Of a DNA stretch of 64,000 bases, positions 56,973 to 64,000 are shown piece after piece (the first letter of the stretch is position 1; each line of letters opens with the position of its first letter). The position numbers and the translations under genes are program-made. Below the pieces are notes generated by a model that was not told where the DNA came from, searched no databases, and worked only from the letters and a program-made list of their open reading frames with translations. The DNA is from Campylobacter upsaliensis (lineage in GTDB: Bacteria; Campylobacterota; Campylobacteria; Campylobacterales; Campylobacteraceae). The stretch is taken from assembly GCF_900637395.1 (NCBI RefSeq), contig NZ_LR134372.1, positions 1,364,001 through 1,428,000 on the forward strand, in the 5' to 3' direction.

Positions 56973-57853
56973 AACAATTAACCTTAGCAAAAGCCGTAAG
57001 TGGCACGGGCATAGGACTTCATAAGGGTGAGCCTATTGAGATTATTTTAGAGCCTTTGGAGGCAAATTCTGGCATAGTATTTTTTAGAAGCGACCTTAAC
57101 ATAAGTTACGAGGCAAAACCGCACAATGTTATTAATACAAAATTAGCAACAGTAATAGGCGATGAAAGAGCTTATATATCGACTATTGAGCATTTGATGA
57201 GTGCGATTAATGCTTATGGAATAGATAATGTCCGCATCGTTTTAAATTCTAACGAAGCACCCGTAATGGACGGCTCTAGCATTAGCTTTTGTATGATGCT
57301 TGATGAAGCGGGAGTAAGAGAGCTTGAAGCGTCTAAAAAAATTATGGTAATTAAAAAGGTTATTGAGGTGCGAGATGGAGATAAATTTGTGCGTCTTAGC
57401 CCTACAAAAGAGCCTAAAATAAACTATACCATTAAATTTGACAATGCCTTAATCGGCAAACAAAGCTATTGTTTTGAATTTAGCAAGAAAAATTATATAG
57501 AAAATATCGCCAGGGCTAGAACTTTTGGTTTTTTAAAAGATGTGCAAGCCTTAAGAGCTATGAATTTAGGACTTGGAGGCAGCCTTGAAAATACCATAGT
57601 TGTTGATGATAACCGCATTTTAAATCCTGAAGGTTTGCGTTTTAAAGATGAATTTGTAAGACATAAAATCTTAGATGCCATTGGAGATTTGACCTTACTT
57701 GGATACCGAATTTATGGGGATTATACCTCTTATGCTGGGAGTCATCATTTAAATCATTTACTTACAAAAGAGCTTTTAAAAGATAAGGAGAGTTATGAAG
57801 TCATTACCCTTGAAAACTCTTGCGAAAAAGCTTATGAAAAGGTTTTTGCATAA
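56969..57853 (+). CDS. lpxC: UDP-3-O-acyl-N-acetylglucosamine deacetylase
   Basis: A 294-residue zinc enzyme of lipid A synthesis. STIEHLMSAI, NEAPVMDGSSISF, EFVRHKILDAIGDL and the catalytic His in SHHLNHLL are visible. ATGA overlap with the M23 gene. Confidence 0.98.
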   Translation: MKQLTLAKAVSGTGIGLHKGEPIEIILEPLEANSGIVFFRSDLNISYEAKPHNVINTKLATVIGDERAYISTIEHLMSAINAYGIDNVRIVLNSNEAPVMDGSSISFCMMLDEAGVRELEASKKIMVIKKVIEVRDGDKFVRLSPTKEPKINYTIKFDNALIGKQSYCFEFSKKNYIENIARARTFGFLKDVQALRAMNLGLGGSLENTIVVDDNRILNPEGLRFKDEFVRHKILDAIGDLTLLGYRIYGDYTSYAGSHHLNHLLTKELLKDKESYEVITLENSCEKAYEKVFA

Positions 57854-58290
57854 AAACGCTTTTATTAAATGCCATTTCTAAGCCTGTAATGCTTGGAATT
57901 TATGATGATGATAGACTTATAAGAGAATATCAAAGTGAGCTTAAAGCAAGTGAATTTATCCCAGAAATTTTGCAAAATTTGCTTAAAGAATTTGAATTTG
58001 AAAGGCTTGTTTATGCAAATGGTCCGGGCTCTTATATGGGGATAAAAATTTCTTATATAAGCCTTAAAACCTTAAGCATAGTGAAAGAAATTCCCCTTTT
58101 TGCTTTAAGTGCATTTGAGCTAAACCATTTCAAACCCATAAGGGCAAATAAGCATTTTTGTTTTGTTTATGAAAGAGGCGAAATTGTTTTAAAACAGGCG
58201 GTGGAGGGAGAATTTTTTTTACCCTCTAGCTTAAAAGAAGTAAATTTGAAAAAAGATAATCTTCCTTTTTATTTTTTAGATGTGATTTAG
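57850..58290 (+). CDS. tsaB: tRNA threonylcarbamoyladenosine protein TsaB, apparent AUA start
   Basis: A short ASKHA-fold protein that works with TsaD and TsaE in t6A synthesis. The frame reads KTLLLNAISKPVMLGIYDDD, where the N-terminal strand (LLLNAISKP) belongs to the fold, and includes YANGPGSYMGIKISYISLKT (TsaB signature GPGSFTG/R). The first standard start, ATG 57889, would delete that strand. AAAAGG at 57837-57842 is ideally placed for an ATA codon at 57850 that overlaps the lpxC TAA. I therefore give 57850 (146 residues) but the start codon is uncertain. Confidence 0.72.
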   Translation: MKTLLLNAISKPVMLGIYDDDRLIREYQSELKASEFIPEILQNLLKEFEFERLVYANGPGSYMGIKISYISLKTLSIVKEIPLFALSAFELNHFKPIRANKHFCFVYERGEIVLKQAVEGEFFLPSSLKEVNLKKDNLPFYFLDVI

Positions 58291-58298
58291 GATATTTT

Positions 58299-59177
58299 TT
58301 GAAGATTTTAGTTCCTGCTACGAGTGCAAATTTGGGTCCCGGTTTTGACTGCTTAGGCTTAAGTCTTAAATTTTTCAATGAAGTTGTAATTGAAAAAGCA
58401 AAAATTACTAGCATTAGCATTAATGGCGAGGGTAGTGAAAATGTCTTTTTGAAGAAAAACAATGCCTTTGTGCGAATCTTTAATGAAATTTATGGAAATC
58501 TAAGTGGTAAAAAAGAAAATTTTCGTTTCATTTTTCAAAATAATATCCCCCTTTCAAGAGGTCTTGGAAGCTCTTCAGCTGTGATTGTAGGAGCGATTGG
58601 GGCAGCTTATGCGATAAGTGGATTTAAGGTAGAAAAAGAACGCATTTTAAACGAGGCTTTAAAATATGAAAATCACCCCGATAACATCGCCCCCGCCACA
58701 CTGGGAGGCTTTGTTTGCTCTATGGTTGAAAATAGTAAGGTTTTTAGCATTAAAAAAGAGCTTGATGAAGCCTTAAGAGCAGTCATAATCATACCAAATA
58801 TAGCGATGAATACGGAGCAAAGTAGAGAAGCGTTAAGTCTTAATATAAGCTTAAAAGATTGCGTTTTTAATCTTTCTCACTCATCTTTTTTAACGGCTTG
58901 TTTTTTGGAGAAAAAATATGAATTATTACGCCTAGCAAGTCAGGATAAACTCCACGAATTTAAGCGTATGAAAACCCTGCCAGAACTTTTTGAAGTGCAA
59001 AAATTCGCTCTTGAAAATAAGGCTTTAATGAGCACACTTTCAGGCTCAGGCTCAAGCTTTTTCTCTCTTGCTTTTAAGGAGGAAGCAAAACATTTAGCCA
59101 CCAAAATAGCACAAAAATTTCCTACCTTTCGTGTAGAGTGCGTAGAGTTTGATAACGAAGGCTTTAAAATTTGCTAA
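58299..59177 (+). CDS. thrB: Homoserine kinase
   Basis: A 292-residue GHMP kinase for threonine synthesis. VPATSANLGPGFDCLGLSL, PLSRGLGSSSAVIVGAIGAA (ATP loop), LSGSGSSFFSL. TTG start at 58299, six bases after AGGA. Confidence 0.96.
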   Translation: MKILVPATSANLGPGFDCLGLSLKFFNEVVIEKAKITSISINGEGSENVFLKKNNAFVRIFNEIYGNLSGKKENFRFIFQNNIPLSRGLGSSSAVIVGAIGAAYAISGFKVEKERILNEALKYENHPDNIAPATLGGFVCSMVENSKVFSIKKELDEALRAVIIIPNIAMNTEQSREALSLNISLKDCVFNLSHSSFLTACFLEKKYELLRLASQDKLHEFKRMKTLPELFEVQKFALENKALMSTLSGSGSSFFSLAFKEEAKHLATKIAQKFPTFRVECVEFDNEGFKIC

Positions 59178-59455
59178 ATAACACAAAAAAAAGTATAATT
59201 ACGCCCAAACACACGCCAATTAGAATGTGTGTGTTATGCAAAAATCGTTTTAAACAAAATACCTTATACCGCTTTAGAGTTGAAAATAATGAACTTCGTG
59301 CTGATTTAAAATGCGGTCGTAGCGTATATTTGTGTGAGGCGTGTCTCTTAAAGGACAATCATAAATGGCAAAAAGCACTTTCTAGGGCTTGTAAAAATAT
59401 AATAAAAACATCACAGCAGGATTTAAAGGAGAGAATTTTTAATGGCAAAGGTTAG
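59171..59455 (+). CDS. YlxR/DUF448 RNA-binding protein
   Basis: A 94-residue protein. [21 protein letters not shown] and [11 protein letters not shown] are the YlxR marks; the fold is RNA-binding, recently linked to RNase P in Firmicutes. TTG start at 59171, overlapping thrB by 7 bp; no other standard start precedes the domain. Next to infB as in most bacteria. Confidence 0.88.
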   Translation: MLNNTKKSIITPKHTPIRMCVLCKNRFKQNTLYRFRVENNELRADLKCGRSVYLCEACLLKDNHKWQKALSRACKNIIKTSQQDLKERIFNGKG

Positions 59456-61979
59456 AATACACGAAATCGCAAAAGAGCTAGGCTATGATAGCAAAGACAT
59501 TATTCAAAAAGCTAACGAGCTAGGACTTGACATTAAAACCGCTTCAAATGCCGTAGAGCCAGAGATAGCGGCTGGAATTTATGAATATATTCAAACCAAA
59601 ACTATCCCTGCTATTTTCAAAAAAGAAGAGAAAAAAACAGGTAAAAATTTAAAAAAAGAAGAGAAACCAAAGGCAGTCAAAGCCAAAAAAGAGACAAAAA
59701 AAGAAGAACCTAAAGAAGAAATTCAAGAGAAAGTTGAGCCTTTAAAAGAAGAACTTAAAAAAGAAAAAAATGAGCCTCAAAGTTTGGCTGGTGCAACTTT
59801 AGCTAAGAGGCGTGGTCTTGTCATCGTTAAAAAGAAAAAGGACGAGCAAGAATTTAAAAAAGAAGAACAAAAGCCTAGCACATCAGAGCGTCCTAGCTTG
59901 TCGATGATTTTTTCCAATGCTGATGAAAATTTAAAGAAAAAGAAAAAAGAAAAAAAAGCCCTTGTTGCTACAAAAAAAGAAAGTGTTGAAAAAATGGACT
60001 TTTTAGAAAGTCAAGATTTTGGTGATATTTCTTTAGATGATGAAGATGAGGTCGTTTTGCCCGATTTTAGCGTAAAAGAAAAAGAGGTCGTGCAAAATAC
60101 TCCTAAAAAACCGCCAAATTTTTTGCGTCAAAATAATTCTATTAATTTTGGCGAAGTTGGCATACAAAGAAGAAGTCGCAAAAAGCCGCCAAAAAGAGTG
60201 GAGAAAAAGGAAAGTGAAGTTATTACTAACTTAGAAATTCCTAAGGAAATTCGTGTTTATGAATTTGCCGATAAGCTTGGTAAAAACACAAGCGAAATTA
60301 TCTCTAAGCTTTTTATGCTTGGTATGATGACGACTAAAAATGACTTTTTAGACGAGACAGCGATCGAAATTCTAGCGGAAGAATTTGGGATTGAAATTAA
60401 GATTATCGATGAGGTGAGCGAGTTTGATTATGTGAAAGACTATGATATGGGAGATGAAGAGAGTTTGGAGCCTAGAGCACCTGTAATTACCATTATGGGA
60501 CATGTCGATCACGGGAAAACTTCACTTTTAGATTATATAAGAAATTCGCGTGTGGTAAGTGGCGAGGCAGGGGGCATTACTCAGCATGTGGGTGCTTATA
60601 TGGTGGAAAAAAATGGGCGTAAAATCACCTTTATCGATACTCCCGGACACGAAGCTTTTACCGCTATGCGTGCAAGAGGAGCGAGCATTACGGACATTGT
60701 CATCATAGTCGTAGCGGCTGATGATGGGGTCAAGCCACAAACCAAAGAAGCGATTAATCACGCTAAAGCGGCTAATGTGCCTATTATCATAGCAATTAAT
60801 AAAATGGATAAAGAAAATGCAAATCCCGATATGGTCAAAACCCAACTTGCCGAAATGGAAATTATGCCCGTGGAGTGGGGTGGAAGCTATGAATTTGTGC
60901 CTGTATCAGCTAAGGCTGGCACGGGGATAGAAGATTTACTTGAGATTGTGCTTTTACAAGCAGATCTTTTGGAGCTTAAGGCAAATTCTAAAACCTTAGC
61001 TAAGGCTAGCGTGATAGAAAGCTCCGTGCAAAAGGGTCGTGGGGCTGTGGCGACTATTATCGTGCAAAATGGAACGCTAAAGGTTGGAAGCACTATAGTT
61101 GCTGGTGTAGCTTATGGTAAAATAAGGGCTATGAGTGATGATACTGGCAGGGCTTTAAAGGAAATTAAGCCCGGAGAATGCGGAGTCATTGTAGGACTTA
61201 GTGAGGTAGCTGATGCGGGTGAAATTTTAATCGCCGTTAAAAGTGATAAAGAGGCGAGAGAATACGCCGCAAAGCGTTATGAATACAATAGACAAAAAGA
61301 ATTAAGTAAATCCACTAAAGTGAGTATTGACGAGCTAGGAGCTAAGATTAAAGAGGGGAATTTAAAGGCTTTAAGTGTGATTTTAAAAGCCGATGTGCAA
61401 GGCTCATTAGAGGCTTTAAGGGCGAGTTTGGAAAAGCTTAGAAATGATGAAATTAAGGTCAATATTATCCATAGCGGTGTGGGCGGTATCACGCAAAGTG
61501 ATATAGAGTTAGCTAGTGCGAGTGAAGATTCTATCGTGCTTGGCTTTAATATACGCCCAACAGGTGAGATTAAAGAAAGAGCTAAAGATAAGGGCGTGGA
61601 GATTAAAACTTACAATGTTATTTATAATTTGCTTGATGATGTCAAAGCCTTGCTTGGTGGTATGATGAGTCCTATAATTTCTGAAGAGCAGTTGGGACAA
61701 GCTGAAGTTAGACAAGTTATTTCTGTGCCAAAAATAGGGCAAATCGCTGGCTGTATGGTGAGTGAAGGTGTTATCAATAGGGGTGCTAAAATTCGCTTGA
61801 TTCGCGATGGGGTGGTCGTATATGAGGGTAATGTCAGCTCACTTAAACGCTTTAAAGATGATGTTAAAGAAGTCGCTAAGGGTTATGAATGTGGCGTTGG
61901 GATAGAAGGCTGTGATGATATGCGTGTGGGCGATTATATAGAAAGCTATAAAGAAGTTGAGCAAAGAGTGAGTTTATGA
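59442..61979 (+). CDS. infB: Translation initiation factor IF-2
   Basis: An 845-residue GTPase. N-terminal IF2-N ([17 protein letters not shown]), a Lys/Glu-rich low-complexity linker (about 60-240), a second IF2-N, GTPase domain with G1 GHVDHGKTS from residue 353 and DTPGHEAF, then domains II-IV. Overlaps ylxR (14 bp) and rbfA (4 bp). Confidence 0.98.
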   Translation: MAKVRIHEIAKELGYDSKDIIQKANELGLDIKTASNAVEPEIAAGIYEYIQTKTIPAIFKKEEKKTGKNLKKEEKPKAVKAKKETKKEEPKEEIQEKVEPLKEELKKEKNEPQSLAGATLAKRRGLVIVKKKKDEQEFKKEEQKPSTSERPSLSMIFSNADENLKKKKKEKKALVATKKESVEKMDFLESQDFGDISLDDEDEVVLPDFSVKEKEVVQNTPKKPPNFLRQNNSINFGEVGIQRRSRKKPPKRVEKKESEVITNLEIPKEIRVYEFADKLGKNTSEIISKLFMLGMMTTKNDFLDETAIEILAEEFGIEIKIIDEVSEFDYVKDYDMGDEESLEPRAPVITIMGHVDHGKTSLLDYIRNSRVVSGEAGGITQHVGAYMVEKNGRKITFIDTPGHEAFTAMRARGASITDIVIIVVAADDGVKPQTKEAINHAKAANVPIIIAINKMDKENANPDMVKTQLAEMEIMPVEWGGSYEFVPVSAKAGTGIEDLLEIVLLQADLLELKANSKTLAKASVIESSVQKGRGAVATIIVQNGTLKVGSTIVAGVAYGKIRAMSDDTGRALKEIKPGECGVIVGLSEVADAGEILIAVKSDKEAREYAAKRYEYNRQKELSKSTKVSIDELGAKIKEGNLKALSVILKADVQGSLEALRASLEKLRNDEIKVNIIHSGVGGITQSDIELASASEDSIVLGFNIRPTGEIKERAKDKGVEIKTYNVIYNLLDDVKALLGGMMSPIISEEQLGQAEVRQVISVPKIGQIAGCMVSEGVINRGAKIRLIRDGVVVYEGNVSSLKRFKDDVKEVAKGYECGVGIEGCDDMRVGDYIESYKEVEQRVSL

Positions 61980-62332
61980 GTGAGATTAAAAAACTTCGCA
62001 CCGAAAGTATCTTAAAAGAGCTTATTCCTGAAGCTTTAGCGCATTTAGATGATGAAAATTTGAAAAATCTTTGTGTGGTTGATGTGGAGTGTCGCAAGGG
62101 GCGTTATGATGCCTTTGTTTATTTAGATAAGATGTTTTTAAATACTCACGAGCAAGAAAGAATTTTAAATGCTCTTAAAAAAGCTTCAAGGGCTTTGCAA
62201 AATTATTGTATGAGTGAGCAAGGCTGGTATAGATGTCCTAATTTTCACTTTAAATTTGACGATAGATTAGAGTATCAAAATCATATGGACGCACTTTTTG
62301 AAAAGATAAAAAGGAAAAATGATGAATCTTAA
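61976..62332 (+). CDS. rbfA: Ribosome-binding factor A
   Basis: A 118-residue KH-like protein for 30S maturation: [57 protein letters not shown]. Confidence 0.92.
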   Translation: MSEIKKLRTESILKELIPEALAHLDDENLKNLCVVDVECRKGRYDAFVYLDKMFLNTHEQERILNALKKASRALQNYCMSEQGWYRCPNFHFKFDDRLEYQNHMDALFEKIKRKNDES

Positions 62333-62738
62333 GGCTTTATGTAAAGAAGCTGGAGTTGAGCTTTATGATAGTGAGCTAGTGAGTGAAAATGGCAAAAAAA
62401 TTTACCGCATTTACATTATGAAAGAGGGTGGAGTGAGCTTGGAAGATTGTGCTAAACTAAGTGAAATTCTTTCCCCAATTTTTGATGTGGAGCCGCCTGT
62501 TAGTGGGGAGTATTTTTTAGAAGTGTCTTCTGCGGGACTTGAGAGAAAATTAAGCGCTTTGGAGCATTTTGAAAAAAGTGTGGGCGAAATGCTTAAAATC
62601 ACTACAAGCGAAAAAGAGAAAATTCAAGGAAAACTTTTAAAAGTCGAGGGAGAAAATATCTTTTTGCAAGATGAAAAAGCTGAAATTTGCATTGAATTTA
62701 GTCAAGTTAAAAAAGCAAAAACCTTTATAGAGTGGTGA
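62319..62738 (+). CDS. rimP: Ribosome maturation factor RimP
   Basis: A 139-residue protein: ELYDSELVSENGKKIYRIYI, VSLEDCAKLSEILSPIFD, YFLEVSSAGLERKL. Last gene of the infB operon; its stop abuts the stop of the convergent efflux gene. Confidence 0.95.
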   Translation: MMNLKALCKEAGVELYDSELVSENGKKIYRIYIMKEGGVSLEDCAKLSEILSPIFDVEPPVSGEYFLEVSSAGLERKLSALEHFEKSVGEMLKITTSEKEKIQGKLLKVEGENIFLQDEKAEICIEFSQVKKAKTFIEW

Positions 62739-63929
62739 TTATCTCTTCATCGCAAAATAAAGTCCATTTGCAAGCACAACACAAATAAGCATTACTAAAG
62801 CTAAAATGACAGGAGTGTTTGCACCCACCGCACTCACAATAAAAGAAATTACCCCCGCTAAAGCAAATTGACTAGTGCCAAGCACCGCAGAAGCTGTTCC
62901 GCTGTGGTCTTTAAAGCGTGCCATTGCTAAAGTTGTGGTATTAGGAGCGATAAAACCAAGCAAGGCTATACTTGTAAAAATGCTAAGTTCAAAAAGCCAA
63001 AAATTTGGCTTAATCAAAGAATTTACAAATAAAATGAGCGTAGAAATAAGCATAATGATAAGCGCGTAAAAGAGGATTTTTTCGCTATCGATCTTTCTAA
63101 CCATTTTGGCATTAATATTTGCAAAAATAACAAAGCCCAAAGCATTAAGTCCAAAAAGCAAACCAAAATCCCTTTCACTCAAACCAAAAAAATTAATAAA
63201 CACAAAGCTAGACCCCGTAATATAAGCAAACATAGCTGCTAAAACTAAAGAAGCACAAGAAACATAAAGGATAAAAGGCTTGTCTTTAAGAACAAAGCGA
63301 TAACTTTTTAGTGTTTCTTTATGAGAAAATTTTTGCCTTTTAAGATGAGGGGCGGACTCTTTGAGTGCAAAAAAAATGAGTAAAAAAAGTAAAATTCCAA
63401 GCCCAAAAAGTGTCGCAAAAATGCTATGCCAAGAAAAATATTCTATCAAAAAGCCCCCAAATGAAGGAGAAAGCATAGGTGCAAGCGCACTAAAAACCAT
63501 CATTAGAGCAAAAATACTCGCCGCCTCTTTGAGTTCAAATAAATCATTAACAATAGCCCTAGCAATGACGACCCCAGCACACCCACCCAAAGCCTCAAAA
63601 AAACGCAAAATGATAAAAACATAAATATTATCAATAATCACGCAAAAAAGGCTAGAAAGCATAAAAAGAAAAATGCCCACAAGTGCAGGAATTTTACGCC
63701 CAAAAACATCACTTAAAGGTCCATAAATAAGCTGTCCTAAAGCAAAAGCTACAAAAAAACTTGCTAAAGAAAGTTGAGTTAAAAACTCACTTGTTTCAAA
63801 GCTTTGTTTTACTTGTGAAAGAGCGGGGAGATACATATCGGTAGAAAGTGGAGCTATGCTCGACATTAAAGCTAAAATGAAAATAAGTCTAAATTTGGCA
63901 AAACCCTTAATTTTGGTGTGTTTTTGCAT
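62739..63929 (-). CDS. Bcr/CflA-family drug-resistance MFS transporter
   Basis: A 396-residue protein with twelve hydrophobic segments. STDMYLPALSQVKQSFETS and ALGQLIYGPLSDVFGRKIPA (motif A) mark the DHA1 Bcr/CflA group; RFFEALGGCAGVVIARAIVND is motif-B/C-like. Proton-coupled efflux. The start overlaps the stop of the upstream gene by one base (TAATG). Confidence 0.92.
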   Translation of the reverse strand: MQKHTKIKGFAKFRLIFILALMSSIAPLSTDMYLPALSQVKQSFETSEFLTQLSLASFFVAFALGQLIYGPLSDVFGRKIPALVGIFLFMLSSLFCVIIDNIYVFIILRFFEALGGCAGVVIARAIVNDLFELKEAASIFALMMVFSALAPMLSPSFGGFLIEYFSWHSIFATLFGLGILLFLLIFFALKESAPHLKRQKFSHKETLKSYRFVLKDKPFILYVSCASLVLAAMFAYITGSSFVFINFFGLSERDFGLLFGLNALGFVIFANINAKMVRKIDSEKILFYALIIMLISTLILFVNSLIKPNFWLFELSIFTSIALLGFIAPNTTTLAMARFKDHSGTASAVLGTSQFALAGVISFIVSAVGANTPVILALVMLICVVLANGLYFAMKR

Positions 63930-64000
63930 TAAAATATCCTACTGAAAAATTCGCCAAATTTAGCATAAATTTGCCTGTTTCTTTCCTCAATGTCCTTAAA
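63929..64000 (-). CDS. C-terminal end of an unidentified gene
   Basis: The minus strand at the right edge is open and reads FKDIEERNRQIYAKFGEFFS to a TAA overlapping the efflux start. Only 23 residues are visible, so no function can be given. The stop/start overlap supports an operon with the efflux gene. Confidence 0.5.
   Translation of the reverse strand, partial: FKDIEERNRQIYAKFGEFFSRIF

Noticed and set aside
59640-60200. Lys/Glu-rich repetitive stretch in infB as a repeat element
   Set aside because: It is the normal low-complexity linker of IF-2, not a separate repeat.
1-64000. CRISPR array, tRNA, rRNA, insertion sequence, prophage
   Set aside because: No spaced repeats, cloverleaf-like sequences, transposase motifs or phage structural genes were noticed in reading both strands.

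Overview
The window is AT-rich chromosome from a thermotolerant Campylobacter. The evidence is the gene order (bamA-tyrA-M23-lpxC-tsaB-thrB-ylxR-infB-rbfA-rimP; thioredoxin-ftsY next to the rny/DedA/comEC block; a complete his operon beside the rplQ-rpoA-rpsD-rpsK-rpsM-rpmJ block), the 617/DUF2920 family genes, and hypervariable poly-G tracts inside surface-glycan genes. I do not assign a species. No rRNA, tRNA, CRISPR array, insertion sequence or prophage was seen.

Region 1 (1-7381) looks like part of a flagellin/surface-glycan modification island. Two DUF2920 genes flank a plus-strand operon: stand-alone amino-acid adenylation enzyme, formyltransferase, acyl carrier protein (ACP), polysaccharide-deacetylase-like protein, GNAT-like protein, then a second ACP from its own promoter, then a minus-strand sulfotransferase-like gene. 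Three of these genes carry G tracts (G17 in frame, G13 out of frame, G10 near a 3' end). Together they could activate an amino acid, load it on an ACP, formylate it and transfer it to a sugar.

Region 2 (7493-19576): a chemoreceptor; a minus-strand housekeeping operon (tig, clpP, def, comM, rmuC, nnrE/D, purN); folE; a broken, G-tract-containing glycan gene with HLSYKLGQ repeats; sodB.

Region 3 (19577-28649) is a minus-strand his operon, hisG-D-B-[R-M]-H-A-[HARE-HTH]-F-[TfoX-like]-I. A HinfI/CcrM-like restriction-modification pair, an HrgA-like protein and a TfoX N-domain protein are embedded in it with 4-16 bp overlaps or very short gaps.

Region 4 (28768-38874): ribosomal/RNA polymerase genes; a TauE/SafE transporter; a YihY protein; comEC; a DedA protein; rny; 5-formyl-THF cyclo-ligase; a TlpA-like lipoprotein; ftsY.

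Region 5 (38960-47469): a second chemoreceptor whose last 912 bp match the first with only 4 silent differences (gene conversion); a phase-OFF sulfotransferase-like protein with HLSYKLGQ repeats; DcuC-like and AbgT-like transporters; a short YrdC-fold protein; a CDF cation transporter.

Region 6 (47466-64000): fliI, dusB, a membrane protein, a DksA-type protein, rlmH, accD and bamA on the minus strand; the tyrA to rimP cell-envelope/translation run on the plus strand; a Bcr/CflA efflux gene and the tail of one more gene at the right edge.
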